Shown here: in pieces, positions 29,083-40,338 of the stretch
How the letters are laid out: each line of letters opens with the position of its first letter
Position numbering within the stretch: position 1 is the first letter of the stretch
Assembly (NCBI RefSeq): GCF_019047785.1
Contig: NZ_CP077290.1
Coordinates: forward strand, 1,674,001 to 1,738,000
DNA: 64,000 bases
From: Enterobacter cancerogenus
GTDB taxonomy: Bacteria > Pseudomonadota > Gammaproteobacteria > Enterobacterales > Enterobacteriaceae
Reading direction: 5' to 3'
Position numbers and translations under genes: made by a program
Notes under the pieces: generated by a model
The model's input: the letters and a program-made list of their open reading frames with translations, nothing else
The model's database searches: none
What the model was told of the DNA's origin: nothing

Positions 29083-29661
29083 TTACTTAACCATCTCTTT
29101 TTCGATCAGCTGGATCAGGATGTGGATCACTTTGATGTGAATTTCCTGAACGCGATCTGCATAGCCGAAGTGCGGAACACGAATTTCGATATCGGCCGTA
29201 CCGTCCATCTTACCGCCATCTTTACCGGTCAGGGTGATGACTTTCATCCCTTTTTCACGCGCGGCGGCGATCGCTTTGATCACGTTTGCGGAGTTACCGG
29301 AGGTCGAAATCCCCAGCAGCACGTCGCCTTCACGGCCTACCGCCTCAACGTAGCGGGAAAAAATGTGGTCGTAACCGAAGTCATTGCCTACGCAGGAGAT
29401 GTGGCTCACGTCGGAAATCGCAATCGCCGGGTAGCCCGGACGGTTTTCACGATAGCGCCCGGTCAGCTCTTCTGCGAAGTGCATGGCATCACAGTGGGAA
29501 CCACCGTTACCGCAGGAGAGCACTTTACCACCGGCTTTGAAGCTGTCGGCCAGCAGGACCGCAGCGCGCTGAATCGCGTGAATATTGGCATCATCTTTCA
29601 GAAAATTAGCCAGCGTTTCCGCCGCTTCGTTCAGTTCGTTACGAATAAGATCCTGGTACAT
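29083..29661 (-). CDS. gmhA: Sedoheptulose 7-phosphate isomerase
   Basis: The first enzyme of ADP-heptose synthesis for the LPS inner core, 192 residues as in E. coli (GmhA/LpcA). The SIS domain shows [26 protein letters not shown] motifs (active-site Glu in AEELTGR) and [11 protein letters not shown]. GmhB, a later enzyme of the same pathway, is encoded at 56522-57088. Confidence 0.97.
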   Translation of the reverse strand: MYQDLIRNELNEAAETLANFLKDDANIHAIQRAAVLLADSFKAGGKVLSCGNGGSHCDAMHFAEELTGRYRENRPGYPAIAISDVSHISCVGNDFGYDHIFSRYVEAVGREGDVLLGISTSGNSANVIKAIAAAREKGMKVITLTGKDGGKMDGTADIEIRVPHFGYADRVQEIHIKVIHILIQLIEKEMVK

Positions 29662-29861
29662 GAGGATAATCCTTCAGTATTGATGAGATAACAGGATGGA
29701 GTGTACCGGATACCACTAAAAGCGAGAAGCTAAAGCCTTGCGAAACGTCCGGCGTTTTGCTTTTTCGTGCCGGCTTAACCGCGAACAATGTGAACCAGGT
29801 TGTAATTATTTTGTAAACACATTGCTAAAGGAATTCACATCAACTACAACCATATCATCAC

Positions 29862-29878
29862 AAGTGGTCAGACCTCCT
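29862..29878 (+). promoter_or_regulatory. FadR operator of fadE
   Basis: AAGTGGTCAGACCTCCT matches the FadR consensus (CTGGTCNGACC core with one change), 23 bases upstream of the ATG. FadR repression relieved by long-chain acyl-CoA is known for fadE. Confidence 0.65.
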
Positions 29879-29900
29879 ACAAGCAAGGGAGCTTTTCGTT

Positions 29901-32345
29901 ATGATGATTTTGAGCATTATCGCAACCGTTGTTCTGCTCGGTGTGTTGTTCTATCACCGCGTCAGTCTCTTCTTCAGCAGCCTGATCCTGCTGGCCTGGA
30001 CGGCAGCGCTTGCCGTAGCAGGGCTTTGGAATATCTGGCTTTTAGTTCCGTTGGCCCTCATCCTTCTGCCGCTTAACCTGGTGCCGATGCGTAAGTCGAT
30101 GATCTCCGCGCCGGTATTTAAAGGCTTCCGCAAGGTGATGCCACCGATGTCGCGTACAGAGAAAGAGGCGATCGACGCGGGCACCACCTGGTGGGAAGGC
30201 GATCTGTTCCAGGGCAATCCAGACTGGAAAAAGCTGCACAACTATCCGCAGCCGCGCCTGACCGCAGAGGAGCAGGCCTTTATCGATGGCCCGGTGGAAG
30301 AAGCGTGCCGCATGGCGAACGACTTCGCTATCACCCATGAGATGGCCGACCTGCCTCCTGAACTGTGGGCTTACCTGAAAGAGCATCGCTTCTTCGCGAT
30401 GATCATCAAGAAAGAGTACGGCGGTCTGGAATTCTCCGCTTACGCTCAGGCGCGCGTGCTGCAGAAGCTGGCGGGCGTCTCCGGGATCCTGGCGATCACC
30501 GTGGGTGTACCAAACTCTCTCGGCCCGGGCGAACTGCTGCAGCATTACGGTACTAAAGAACAGAAAGATCACTATCTGCCGCGTCTGGCACGCGGTCAGG
30601 AGATCCCGTGCTTCGCCCTGACCAGCCCGGAAGCGGGTTCCGACGCCGGTGCGATCCCGGATACCGGCGTGGTGTGTATGGGCGAGTGGCAGGGCGAGCA
30701 GGTGCTGGGCATGCGCCTCACCTGGAACAAGCGTTACATCACCCTGGCCCCTATCGCTACCGTGCTGGGCCTGGCGTTTAAGCTCTCCGACCCGGAAAAA
30801 CTGTTGGGCGGCGAGGAAGATCTGGGCATTACCTGCGCGCTGATCCCGACCTCTACCCCGGGCGTTGAAATTGGCCGTCGCCACTTCCCGTTGAACGTAC
30901 CGTTCCAGAACGGTCCAACCCGTGGACAGGATATCTTTGTGCCGATTGATTACATCATCGGTGGCCCGAAAATGGCCGGTCAGGGCTGGCGTATGCTGGT
31001 GGAGTGTCTGTCCGTCGGTCGCGGTATTACCCTGCCGTCAAACTCAACCGGTGGCCTGAAATCCGTGGCGATGGGGATTGGTGCTTACGCGCATATCCGC
31101 CGTCAGTTCAAAATTTCCATCGGCAAGATGGAAGGTATCGAAGAGCCGCTGGCGCGTATCGCAGGCAATGCCTACGTGATGGACGCCGCCGCATCGTTGA
31201 TTACCTACGGCATTATGCTCGGCGAAAAACCGGCCGTGCTGTCGGCGATTGTGAAGTACCACTGTACCCATCGCGCGCAGCAGTCAATCATCGACGCGAT
31301 GGATATTGCGGGCGGTAAAGGCATTATGCTCGGCGAAGGCAACTTCCTGGCGCGCGGCTATCAGGGCTCACCGATTGCGATTACCGTGGAAGGGGCAAAC
31401 ATCCTGACCCGCAGCATGATGATCTTCGGCCAGGGGGCGATCCGCTGCCATCCTTACGTGCTTGAAGAGATGGCTGCTGCGCAGAATAACGACGTGGATG
31501 CCTTTGATAAGCTGCTGTTCAAACATATCGGCCATGTGGGCAGTAACGAGGTTCGCAGCTTCTGGCTGGGCCTGACGCGCGGCCTCACCAGCGCCACGCC
31601 AACCGGTGACGCAACAAAACGCTACTATCAGCACCTGAACCGCCTGAGCGCGAACCTCGCCCTGCTGTCGGATGTGTCGATGGCGGTGCTGGGCGGTAGC
31701 CTGAAACGTCGCGAGCGCACCTCTGCCCGTCTGGGTGATGTGCTGAGTCAGGTATTCCTGGCCTCTGCGGTCCTGAAACGTTACGACGATGAAGGTCGTC
31801 ATGAAGCGGATCTGCCGCTGGTACACTGGGGTGTACAGGATGCGCTTTATCAGGCTGAACAGGCGATTGACGATCTGCTGGCAAACTTCCCGAACCGCTT
31901 CGTGGCGGGCGCGCTGCGGGTGGCTATCTTCCCGACCGGTCGCCATCATCTTGCGCCATCCGACCTGCTGGACCACAAAGTGGCGAAGATCCTGCAAATA
32001 CCGAGCGCGACCCGCTCCCGTATTGGCCGCGGTCAGTATCTGGCACCCACGCCGCATAACCCGGTCGGTCTGCTTGAAGAAGCGCTGCTCGACGTGATGG
32101 CCGCCGACCCGATTCACCAGAAGATCTGCAAACAGCTGGGCAAAAACCTGCCGTTCACACGTCTGGATGAGCTGGCGAAACAGGCCCTGGCCGGCGGCAT
32201 TATTGATAACAATGAAGCTGCCCTGCTGGTGAAAGCCGAAGAGAGCCGTCTGCGCAGCATCAACGTGGATGATTTCGAGCCGGACGAGCTGGCGACGCAG
32301 CCGGTAAAGCTGCCGGAGAAGGTCCGCAAACCTGAAGCCGCTTAA
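29901..32345 (+). CDS. fadE: Acyl-CoA dehydrogenase FadE
   Basis: A flavoprotein catalysing the first step of fatty acid beta-oxidation. 814 residues, as E. coli, with two N-terminal membrane segments (about 4-50) that anchor it, then the acyl-CoA dehydrogenase core ([41 protein letters not shown]) and a long C-terminal extension typical of FadE. In K-12 the order gmhA-fadE is the same. Monocistronic, with its own terminator. Confidence 0.98.
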   Translation: MMILSIIATVVLLGVLFYHRVSLFFSSLILLAWTAALAVAGLWNIWLLVPLALILLPLNLVPMRKSMISAPVFKGFRKVMPPMSRTEKEAIDAGTTWWEGDLFQGNPDWKKLHNYPQPRLTAEEQAFIDGPVEEACRMANDFAITHEMADLPPELWAYLKEHRFFAMIIKKEYGGLEFSAYAQARVLQKLAGVSGILAITVGVPNSLGPGELLQHYGTKEQKDHYLPRLARGQEIPCFALTSPEAGSDAGAIPDTGVVCMGEWQGEQVLGMRLTWNKRYITLAPIATVLGLAFKLSDPEKLLGGEEDLGITCALIPTSTPGVEIGRRHFPLNVPFQNGPTRGQDIFVPIDYIIGGPKMAGQGWRMLVECLSVGRGITLPSNSTGGLKSVAMGIGAYAHIRRQFKISIGKMEGIEEPLARIAGNAYVMDAAASLITYGIMLGEKPAVLSAIVKYHCTHRAQQSIIDAMDIAGGKGIMLGEGNFLARGYQGSPIAITVEGANILTRSMMIFGQGAIRCHPYVLEEMAAAQNNDVDAFDKLLFKHIGHVGSNEVRSFWLGLTRGLTSATPTGDATKRYYQHLNRLSANLALLSDVSMAVLGGSLKRRERTSARLGDVLSQVFLASAVLKRYDDEGRHEADLPLVHWGVQDALYQAEQAIDDLLANFPNRFVAGALRVAIFPTGRHHLAPSDLLDHKVAKILQIPSATRSRIGRGQYLAPTPHNPVGLLEEALLDVMAADPIHQKICKQLGKNLPFTRLDELAKQALAGGIIDNNEAALLVKAEESRLRSINVDDFEPDELATQPVKLPEKVRKPEAA

Positions 32346-32364
32346 CGCGTTTCGCTTCCCTAAA

Positions 32365-32387
32365 CCCCGCCTCGCGCGGGGTTTTTT
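32365..32387 (+). terminator. Rho-independent terminator of fadE
   Basis: CCCCGC and GCGGGG arms around 5 bases, followed by six Ts. Confidence 0.88.
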
Positions 32388-32453
32388 ATTGCCACATTTT
32401 CCCGTAATGACGTGCTACAGTGTCAAAAAGCGGTCTTGTGAGGAGTCTGAATC

Positions 32454-33224
32454 GTGCCGGGTTTAAAGCTTTCTATTTTGCAGCAACCTTTAGTGTGGAT
32501 GGATGGCCCTGCCAACCTGCGCCACTTTGATCGTCAACTGGAAGAGATTACCGGACGCGATGTGATTGTCCTGCCAGAGATGTTCACCACAGGCTTTGCG
32601 ATGGAAGCGGCGAAACAGTCGATGCCGCAGGATGACGTCGTGGCCTGGATGCACGCCAAAGCCCGTCAGACCAACGCCCTGATTGCCGGTAGCGCCGCGC
32701 TACAAACCGAGCGTGGGGCGGTTAACCGCTTCCTGCTGGTTGAGCCAGAGGGGAACGTGCATTTCTACGATAAGCGCCATCTGTTCCGCATGGCGGATGA
32801 GCACCATCATTACGAGGCGGGTAACGAGCGCGTGGTGTTCGAGTGGCGCGGGTGGCGCATCCTGCCGCTGGTCTGCTACGACCTGCGCTTCCCTGTCTGG
32901 TCGCGCAACCGCGACGATTACGATCTGGCGCTGTACGTCGCTAACTGGCCTGCCCCGCGTTCCCTGCACTGGCAGGCGCTGCTGACGGCGCGCGCCATTG
33001 AGAACCAGGCCTATGTGGCGGGCTGTAACCGTGTGGGTACCGATGGCAACGGGCATCACTATCGCGGCGACAGCCGGGTGGTTAACCCGCAGGGTGAGAT
33101 TATCGCGACCGCTGAGCCGCATCAGGCGACGCGCATTGATGCGGAGTTGTCGCTGACGGCGCTGAAGGAGTATCGGGAGAAGTTTCCTGCGTGGCAGGAT
33201 GCGGATACGTTTAGCATCGGGTAA
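32454..33224 (+). CDS. yafV: Omega-amidase YafV (nitrilase family)
   Basis: 256 residues. The nitrilase-fold triad is E42 (LPEMFTTGF), K107 (FYDKRHLF) and C141 (LVCYDLRFPVW). Nit2-type omega-amidases hydrolyse alpha-ketoglutaramate and alpha-ketosuccinamate, the products of glutamine and asparagine transaminases, releasing ammonia. Start is GTG 32454 with GAGGAG about 10 bases before. In K-12 ivy lies between fadE and yafV; here it is missing. Confidence 0.93.
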   Translation: MPGLKLSILQQPLVWMDGPANLRHFDRQLEEITGRDVIVLPEMFTTGFAMEAAKQSMPQDDVVAWMHAKARQTNALIAGSAALQTERGAVNRFLLVEPEGNVHFYDKRHLFRMADEHHHYEAGNERVVFEWRGWRILPLVCYDLRFPVWSRNRDDYDLALYVANWPAPRSLHWQALLTARAIENQAYVAGCNRVGTDGNGHHYRGDSRVVNPQGEIIATAEPHQATRIDAELSLTALKEYREKFPAWQDADTFSIG

Positions 33225-33230
33225 AAAAAA

Positions 33231-33258
33231 GCCGGGTGGCGGCTACGCCTTACCCGGC
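33231..33258. repeat. REP-like palindrome
   Basis: GCCGGGTGGCGG...CCTTACCCGGC between yafV and the convergent gamma-glutamyltransferase gene; a run of A precedes it on the plus strand. Confidence 0.7.
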
Positions 33259-33279
33259 CTACAAATGCTGCTCGCGCGT

Positions 33280-34884
33280 TTAACTCACCAACGCCTGTCC
33301 GTCTTTACGGCTCTCCGTTGCCGCCACGTAGTGTCCCTCCGGCATCCGGTAAATCACCTGCGCACCGCCAAAGTTATAATCCTGCAGCGGATCTTCCACC
33401 ACAATCTGATGCCCCCGCTCGCGCAGGGCGGCAATGGTATTGCGGTCGAACGTCGACTCGACGACCACTTCCCTGCCCTGCACCACGCGCCAGCGCGGGG
33501 CATCAATTGCCGCCTGCGGGTTTTGGCCGTGCAGCATGATGCGCAGCGCCATCTGCATGTGCCCCTGCGCCTGCATCGGCCCGCCCATCACCCCGAATGA
33601 CATCAGCGGTTTGCCGTTTCCGTCCATCGCAAAACCGGGAATGATGGTATGGAACGGACGCTTGCTGCCGGCCAGCGCATTGGGATGTTTTGGATCCAGC
33701 ACAAACCCACAGCCCCGGTTTTGCAGGCTGATCCCCGTGTCCGGCACGACGATCCCCGAGCCAAAGCCCATAAAGTTTGACTGAATAAATGAGACCATCA
33801 TGCCGCTGGCATCAGCCGTACTCAGATACACCGTGCCGCTCTGGGTCGGTGAACCGTAGACAAAATCAGAGGCCTTATCCTGATCGATAAGCGCCGCGCG
33901 CGCCTTGAGATAATGGTCGCTCAGCAGCTCTTTCGCCGCGAACTCCATATGGTCTTCATCGGCAACGTAGCGATCGAGATCCGCCAGCGCCAGCTTCATC
34001 GCCTCAATGGCGAGGTGCAGCCCCTGCACAGAATCCGGGTGATGCTGCTCAATACCGCACTGCTCCAGAATGCCGAGCGCAATCAGCGTGGCGATCCCCT
34101 GGCCGTTCGGCGGCAGCTCCTGTACCGAGCCACCGGCAAAATCGCGCGATAGCAGGTCCACCCAGTCCACGCGATGGTTTGCCAGATCTTCGGTTGTCAG
34201 GTGTGCGCCATGCTCTTTGGCGAAAGCGGCGATTTTTTGTGCCAGCTCGCCATGGTAAAACGCTTCGCCGTTAGTTTTGGCAATCAGTTCCAGCGAGTTC
34301 GCCTGGGCCGGGTTACGGAAGATTTCCCCCACGCGCGGCGCACGGCCTTGCGGCGCAAAACAGGCGCTAAAGCCCGGCTGGTCTTTCAGCTTGTTGTAGC
34401 CACGCTGCCAGAGATGGCCAATCAGCGGGGAGACGGGAAAACCGTTGCGCGCATACTCAATTGCCGGCTGCGCCAGCGTGGTGAGCGGCAATGTACCAAA
34501 ACGTTCCGCCAGGGCAACCCAGCCCGATACCGCGCCCGGCACCGTAACGGCGTCCCAGCCAATTTCCGGCACGGCGGTTTTCCCGGCAAATAGATCGGCA
34601 TGCCAGCTGGCAGGCGAGCGGCCCGACGCATTCAAACCGTGAAGCTTTTCTCCGTCCCAGACGATGGCAAACGCATCGCTGCCGATGCCGTTGCCGGTTG
34701 GCTCGACAACGGTTAACGCCATGGCCGTTGCCACCGCAGCATCCACGGCGTTACCGCCCAGCTGGAGCATACGCATGCCCGCCTGCGCCGCCAGGGGCTG
34801 CGAGGTTGCAACGGCGTTGTGGCCCAGCATCGGCGGGCGGCGTGAAGCGTAGCCGGACGTAAAATCAAGCGCTTTGGTCATCAT
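33280..34884 (-). CDS. Gamma-glutamyltransferase-family Ntn hydrolase (YwrD-like, leaderless)
   Basis: 534 residues. Ntn-hydrolase of the gamma-glutamyltransferase/acylase family: the self-processing nucleophile is expected to be T351 (QSGTVYLSTADASG), with the substrate-carboxylate arginine in LNASGRSP (R89) and the SFGVMGGPMQ-type glycine loop near the C terminus. Unlike E. coli Ggt there is no signal peptide, so the enzyme acts in the cytoplasm on an imported substrate. It is the last gene of the operon with an oligopeptide-type ABC importer, 6 bases after the permease stop. Substrate unknown: a gamma-glutamyl peptide is likely, but relatives include oxamate amidohydrolase (HpxW) and acylases. 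ATG 34881 has better spacing to AGGAG than 34884. Confidence 0.85.
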   Translation of the reverse strand: MMTKALDFTSGYASRRPPMLGHNAVATSQPLAAQAGMRMLQLGGNAVDAAVATAMALTVVEPTGNGIGSDAFAIVWDGEKLHGLNASGRSPASWHADLFAGKTAVPEIGWDAVTVPGAVSGWVALAERFGTLPLTTLAQPAIEYARNGFPVSPLIGHLWQRGYNKLKDQPGFSACFAPQGRAPRVGEIFRNPAQANSLELIAKTNGEAFYHGELAQKIAAFAKEHGAHLTTEDLANHRVDWVDLLSRDFAGGSVQELPPNGQGIATLIALGILEQCGIEQHHPDSVQGLHLAIEAMKLALADLDRYVADEDHMEFAAKELLSDHYLKARAALIDQDKASDFVYGSPTQSGTVYLSTADASGMMVSFIQSNFMGFGSGIVVPDTGISLQNRGCGFVLDPKHPNALAGSKRPFHTIIPGFAMDGNGKPLMSFGVMGGPMQAQGHMQMALRIMLHGQNPQAAIDAPRWRVVQGREVVVESTFDRNTIAALRERGHQIVVEDPLQDYNFGGAQVIYRMPEGHYVAATESRKDGQALVS

Positions 34885-34890
34885 GACTCC

Positions 34891-35766
34891 TTAGTCGTGG
34901 CGCGGATCGAGCGCATCGCGCAGCCCGTCGCCGAGTAAATTAAAGCCCTGCACGGCAAGGAAAATCGCCACGCCGGGGAAAATAGACATCCATGGCGCTT
35001 GCTCAAGGAAACCTTTGGCGGTGTTGAGCATCGAGCCCCAGGACGGGTTCGGCGGCTGCTGTCCCAGCCCCAGAAACGACAGGCTGGCTTCGGCGATGAT
35101 CGCCGAGGCAATCGCCAGCGTGGCCTGCACCAGAATCGGCGACATGACGTTGGGCAGTACGTATTTGATGATGATCCAGCGATCCGGCAGACCAATCGCC
35201 CGTGCACCGTCGATGTACTCTTCGTTGCGAATGGCGATCACCTGGCCGCGCGTCAAGCGGGCGAAGATCGGCATCGCCGAGAGGCCAATAGCGATCATCG
35301 CGTTAGTCAGGCTCGGGCCTAAAAACGCCCCGAGCGCGATCGCCATGATCAGGAACGGACAGGCCAGCAGCGCTTCAATAAAGCGTGAGATCACGCCATC
35401 CCACATCTTCTGGAAGTAGCCTGCCACCAGCCCCAGCGGCACGCCGATAACCACAGCGATGACCACCGACATACAGCCGGCCATCAGCGAGGTTCGCGCT
35501 CCCCAGATAATGCGCGATAAGATGTCGCGCCCCAGCTCGTCGGTGCCAAACCAGTACATCGCCGACGGCGCTTTGCGCACCGCCAGGAAGTTGGCTTTCA
35601 CCGGGTCGAACGGGGCGATCCACGGTGCCAGCAGCGCCACCAGCACGAAGAAGCCCACCACGACCGCGCCGATCACCGCGCTTTTATTGGCAAGGAATTT
35701 TGTTAACACCCGGCTCTTCGCGCGTGGCAGCGCAGGCGCAACGGTTTGAGTTGTCAGTTCCGCCAT
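34891..35766 (-). CDS. Peptide/opine-type ABC transporter permease, DppC-like
   Basis: 291 residues with a cytoplasmic N-terminal arm, about six membrane segments and the DppC/OppC signature (FGTDELGRDILSRIIWGARTSL). The EAA loop reads GARAIGLPDRWIIIKYVLPNV. It pairs with the DppB-like permease whose stop lies 2 bases upstream. Part of the 41054-33280 operon. Confidence 0.92.
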   Translation of the reverse strand: MAELTTQTVAPALPRAKSRVLTKFLANKSAVIGAVVVGFFVLVALLAPWIAPFDPVKANFLAVRKAPSAMYWFGTDELGRDILSRIIWGARTSLMAGCMSVVIAVVIGVPLGLVAGYFQKMWDGVISRFIEALLACPFLIMAIALGAFLGPSLTNAMIAIGLSAMPIFARLTRGQVIAIRNEEYIDGARAIGLPDRWIIIKYVLPNVMSPILVQATLAIASAIIAEASLSFLGLGQQPPNPSWGSMLNTAKGFLEQAPWMSIFPGVAIFLAVQGFNLLGDGLRDALDPRHD

Positions 35767-35768
35767 CG

Positions 35769-36710
35769 TTAACCTCGCATTTTCGGGTTGATAAGCACGT
35801 AGAGCACGTCGGCCAGAAGATTGAGCATCAGGAAGCCGATCGCCACGATCAGCACCACGCCCTGCACCACCGCATAGTCGCGGTTGAATACCGAGTCGAC
35901 GATCATCTTGCCAAAGCCCGGAATGGTGAAGACCTGCTCGGTCAACACCGCACCGCCCAGCAATTCACCGAACAGCAGCGTGGTCAGGGTGATCACCGGC
36001 ACCAGCGCATTGCGAAAGGCATGCTTTAAGATCACGGCGTTTGGCAATAGCCCCTTTGCCCGTGCGGTGCGGATATAATCCGCTTTTAATACCGCGATCA
36101 TGGAGGCGCGGGTATGGCGCATCAGCGTGGCGGCCAGCCCCGTACCGAGCACGGAGGCAGGCAGCAGCAGCGTGCGCAGGTTCTGGATCGGATCTTCACT
36201 GAACGGCACATAGCCGGACGCAGGCAGCCACTGCAGGTTGACCGAGAAAACCAGAATCAGCAGGATACCCAGCCAGAAGTGCGGGATCGAGATCCCCGAG
36301 ATCGCCACGAAATTCGCCCCGTGATCGACCCAACTGTTTTTGTTTACCGCCGCGAGGATCCCCATGCTGATGCCAAACACCAGCGCGATGATCATCGCCA
36401 GCAGCGACAGCTCCAGCGTCACCGGCAGCTTGCTGGCGATCAGCTGCGTCACCGGCTCGTGGGTGCGCAGGGAGACGCCAAGGTCGCCCTGCAGCGCACG
36501 CGTCAGCCAGTTGAAGTACTGCACGGGGATCGGCGCATCCAGGTTAAGCTCGGCGCGCAGCTGGGCGATCACCGCCGGGTCGCGCTCCTCCCCGGCCATG
36601 GCGATCAGCGGGTCGCCGGGCAGCAGCTTTTGCAGCCCGAACACCATCATGCTCACCAGCAGCAAAGTGGGGATCGCCAGCAGCAGACGTTTGCAAATCA
36701 GTTCCAGCAT
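35769..36710 (-). CDS. Peptide/opine-type ABC transporter permease, DppB-like
   Basis: 313 residues. The N terminus (ICKRLLLAIPTLLLVSMMVF) and the following periplasmic stretch with LPGDPL are typical of DppB/OppB. The EAA loop is TARAKGLLPNAVILKHAFRN. It lies 18 bases after the binding-protein gene and 2 bases before the DppC-like gene. Together they would form the translocation channel. Confidence 0.92.
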   Translation of the reverse strand: MLELICKRLLLAIPTLLLVSMMVFGLQKLLPGDPLIAMAGEERDPAVIAQLRAELNLDAPIPVQYFNWLTRALQGDLGVSLRTHEPVTQLIASKLPVTLELSLLAMIIALVFGISMGILAAVNKNSWVDHGANFVAISGISIPHFWLGILLILVFSVNLQWLPASGYVPFSEDPIQNLRTLLLPASVLGTGLAATLMRHTRASMIAVLKADYIRTARAKGLLPNAVILKHAFRNALVPVITLTTLLFGELLGGAVLTEQVFTIPGFGKMIVDSVFNRDYAVVQGVVLIVAIGFLMLNLLADVLYVLINPKMRG

Positions 36711-36728
36711 GGGTTCTCCTCAGGGCGT

Positions 36729-38249
36729 TTATTTTGCCAGCGTCAAACCGGCCAGACGCACGATGCCGTCCGGGTAAGGTTTAAAGCCCTGCACGCGCTT
36801 GTTCAGACCAAAAATGCGCGGTTCAAAGTAGAGGTAAGCGATCGGCATGTCGGTCTGAAGCTGCTTGACCACGTTGTTGTACAGCGGCTGGCGCGCGGCC
36901 TGATCGGTGCTCTGGCGCGCCTGGGTCAGCCATTCATCCACTTGTGCATTGCTGTAACGCCCGTCGTTAAGCGTGCCTTTGCTGTGAACAAAACCGTAGA
37001 TGCTGCCATCCGGATCTGGACGTCCCGACCAGCCGGAGAAGCTCAGCTGATAATCACCGCTCTGCTGACGGTCAAGCAGCGTGGCGAACTCGGTCATTTG
37101 CAGATTGAGGGTAAAGCCCGCCTCCGCCACCATCGCCTGTAAAACCTGGCCGACCTGCTGGGAAATCGGGTTATTTGGCACCAGCAGATTGACGGTCAGC
37201 GGCGTGGTAACGCCTGCGGCTTTCAGTAATGCTTTGGCTTTTTCGACGTCGCGCGGTGGTACCGGCAGGTTGACGTGATACGGGCTTACCGGCGAGAACG
37301 CCTGGTTGGACGGGGTGTAAAGACCTTCAAAGACCACCTGATTTAACGCATCGCGGTCAATGGCCTGAGAGAAGGCTTCGCGCACGCGCGCATCCTTGAA
37401 CGGATCGTTGGCCGGCACCTTGCCATTGTTAATGTTGAAGGTAATGCCCTGATAACCCAGACCGGTCACCTTCGCCAGCGCCAGCTTGCTGTCGGCCTCA
37501 ACGGTTTTAACGTCGCTTGCGGCAATCCCTTCGGTCAGGTCAAGATCGCCCGCGCGCAGGTTGGCCAGGCGCACGGAGGCATCCGGGATCGGCAGATAGA
37601 TGATTTTGTCGAAGTGGTAGGCGTCTTTATTCCAGTAGTTGTCGAAACGCGTCAGAACAATACGATCCTGGGACACGCGGCTGTCGAATTTATACGGCCC
37701 CGAGCAGACGGGATGTGCGGCAAAATCCGGTTTTTTCGCCGCGTCTGGCGCCATCATCGCTCCGGCGCGATCGGTCAGTTGCATCAGCAAAGCGGCATCA
37801 GGGGTTTTCAGGTGCAGGGCAATCTGCAGTGGACCCGTCACCTCTACCGACTCCACGGAGGAGAGTTCACTTTTACGCAGCGAGCCTTTTAACGTCAGGG
37901 CGCGGTCGAGGTTGTATTTAGCGGCTGCCGCGTCGAATTTTTCCCCGTCGTGGAAAGTGACCCCTTCACGCAGGTTCAGGGTCAAGGTTTTACCGTCATC
38001 GCTCCAGGCCCAGTCTTTCGCCAGCCCCGGTACCACTTTCAGATGCTCATCGACGTCCACCAGCCTGTCGCACAGGGAAGCAAAAACAAAACGACCGTAA
38101 TAGGTGCGCGCCAGATGCGGATCGAGCATGTCCGGATCGGCACCCAGGCCAATTCGCAGCACGCTTTCAGACTGGGCGGGCAGCGCCGCGCCTAACAACA
38201 TGACACTTCCCAGTACGGTCAAAAAAGAGTTACGCATTGTCATTATCAT
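36729..38249 (-). CDS. ABC transporter substrate-binding protein, SBP_bac_5 family
   Basis: 506 residues with a signal peptide (about 5-27, VMLLGAALPAQS then ESVLRIG). Family-5 binding-protein features include DPHLARTYYGR, LREGVTFHDGEKFDA and VREAFSQAIDRDAL. This family binds dipeptides, oligopeptides, glutathione, opines and nickel; the ligand cannot be read from sequence. It overlaps the upstream ATPase gene by 4 bases. Either of the ATGs at codons 1 and 3 could be used. Confidence 0.92.
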   Translation of the reverse strand: MIMTMRNSFLTVLGSVMLLGAALPAQSESVLRIGLGADPDMLDPHLARTYYGRFVFASLCDRLVDVDEHLKVVPGLAKDWAWSDDGKTLTLNLREGVTFHDGEKFDAAAAKYNLDRALTLKGSLRKSELSSVESVEVTGPLQIALHLKTPDAALLMQLTDRAGAMMAPDAAKKPDFAAHPVCSGPYKFDSRVSQDRIVLTRFDNYWNKDAYHFDKIIYLPIPDASVRLANLRAGDLDLTEGIAASDVKTVEADSKLALAKVTGLGYQGITFNINNGKVPANDPFKDARVREAFSQAIDRDALNQVVFEGLYTPSNQAFSPVSPYHVNLPVPPRDVEKAKALLKAAGVTTPLTVNLLVPNNPISQQVGQVLQAMVAEAGFTLNLQMTEFATLLDRQQSGDYQLSFSGWSGRPDPDGSIYGFVHSKGTLNDGRYSNAQVDEWLTQARQSTDQAARQPLYNNVVKQLQTDMPIAYLYFEPRIFGLNKRVQGFKPYPDGIVRLAGLTLAK

Positions 38250-39324
38250 GAGTTCCTTGAAGAAAGGGAGGAGTGGGTGGCCGCGTGTTCAAACAGCGCG
38301 CGGCGGCGCAAAAATGCGGCGGATGGCGGTGCTATCTGGATAACGCTGCGATCGCGATTAATGTCCTGCCAGCGGTGACAGGCCACCTGACGCCCACCGT
38401 CCAGCACCTGATTAATCGGCTCAACCTGACGGCATTCATCGGTGACGTACGGGCAGCGGGTGTGGAACCGACAGCCGGACGGCGGGTTGGCCGGGTTCGG
38501 TAAATCCCCCTGCAGCAGCGGAGCGTCTCGCTCAACGCCCGGCTGCATTTGCGGCGCAGACGCCATTAACGCCTGGGTATAGGGGTGCAGCGGTGCGTCG
38601 AAGATTTCATCTACCGTGGCAAGTTCGACAATTTGCCCGAGATACATCACCGCCACGCGGTCGCTCATATGGCGAATGACCGCCAGACCGTGGGCGACAA
38701 TCACCATCGTCAGGCCCAACTGATGCTTCAGGCTTTCCAGCAGATTCACCACCTGTGCCTGGACGGACACGTCCAGCGCCGAAACCGGCTCATCGCCCAG
38801 CAACAGTTTTGGACCGGACGCCAGGGCGCGCGCAATGCCGATACGCTGACGCTGTCCGCCGGAAAACTCATGCGGATAACGCCCGGCCCAGGCGGCGGGC
38901 AGCCCCACGGTGTTGAGCAACTCAGCCACGCGGTACTGGCGATCGTTTTTGTTCATCTTCTGGTGCAGCCACAGCGGCTCGCCGACGATTTGCTCGACGG
39001 TCATGCGCGGGTTCAGCGAGGCGAAGGGATCCTGAAAGATGATTTGCAGTTCCCGACGGAGCTGGTTCAGACGGGCACCGGATGCATCGGTGATCTCCTC
39101 TCCCTGATAAAACACGCGTCCTTCGCTGGCACCCAGTAACCGCAGAAGTAGGCGACCAAGGGTAGATTTACCGGAACCGGATTCGCCAACAATCGCCAGC
39201 GTTTCACCGGGCATCACCGCGAGGGAGACGCGATCGACCGCCGTAACGAACCGTGCCGGGGCGAACAGTTTTTTAGGACCGGGAAAGCGCTTGATCAGGT
39301 CACGCGCTTCCAGAATGGGTGTAG

Positions 39325-39328
<4 letters not shown>
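38246..39328 (-). CDS. Peptide-type ABC transporter ATPase, DppF-like
   Basis: 360 residues. Walker A GESGSGKSTLGRLLL, signature FSGGQRQRIGIARALA, Walker B with LLLGDEPVSALD, and the oligopeptide/dipeptide C-terminal extension with HPYTQAL and the paired-cysteine region GCRFHTRCPYVTDEC. That region can bind an iron-sulfur cluster in some family members. It overlaps its neighbours by 4 bases on each side. Confidence 0.92.

Positions 39329-40334
<1,006 letters not shown>

Positions 40335-40338
<4 letters not shown>

Noticed and set aside
36114..37142. A 342-codon plus-strand open frame opposite the DppB-like and binding-protein genes
   Set aside because: It mirrors two well-supported minus-strand genes with clear motifs, and its product is Gln/Arg/His-rich and low in complexity, as frame shadows in GC-rich DNA are.
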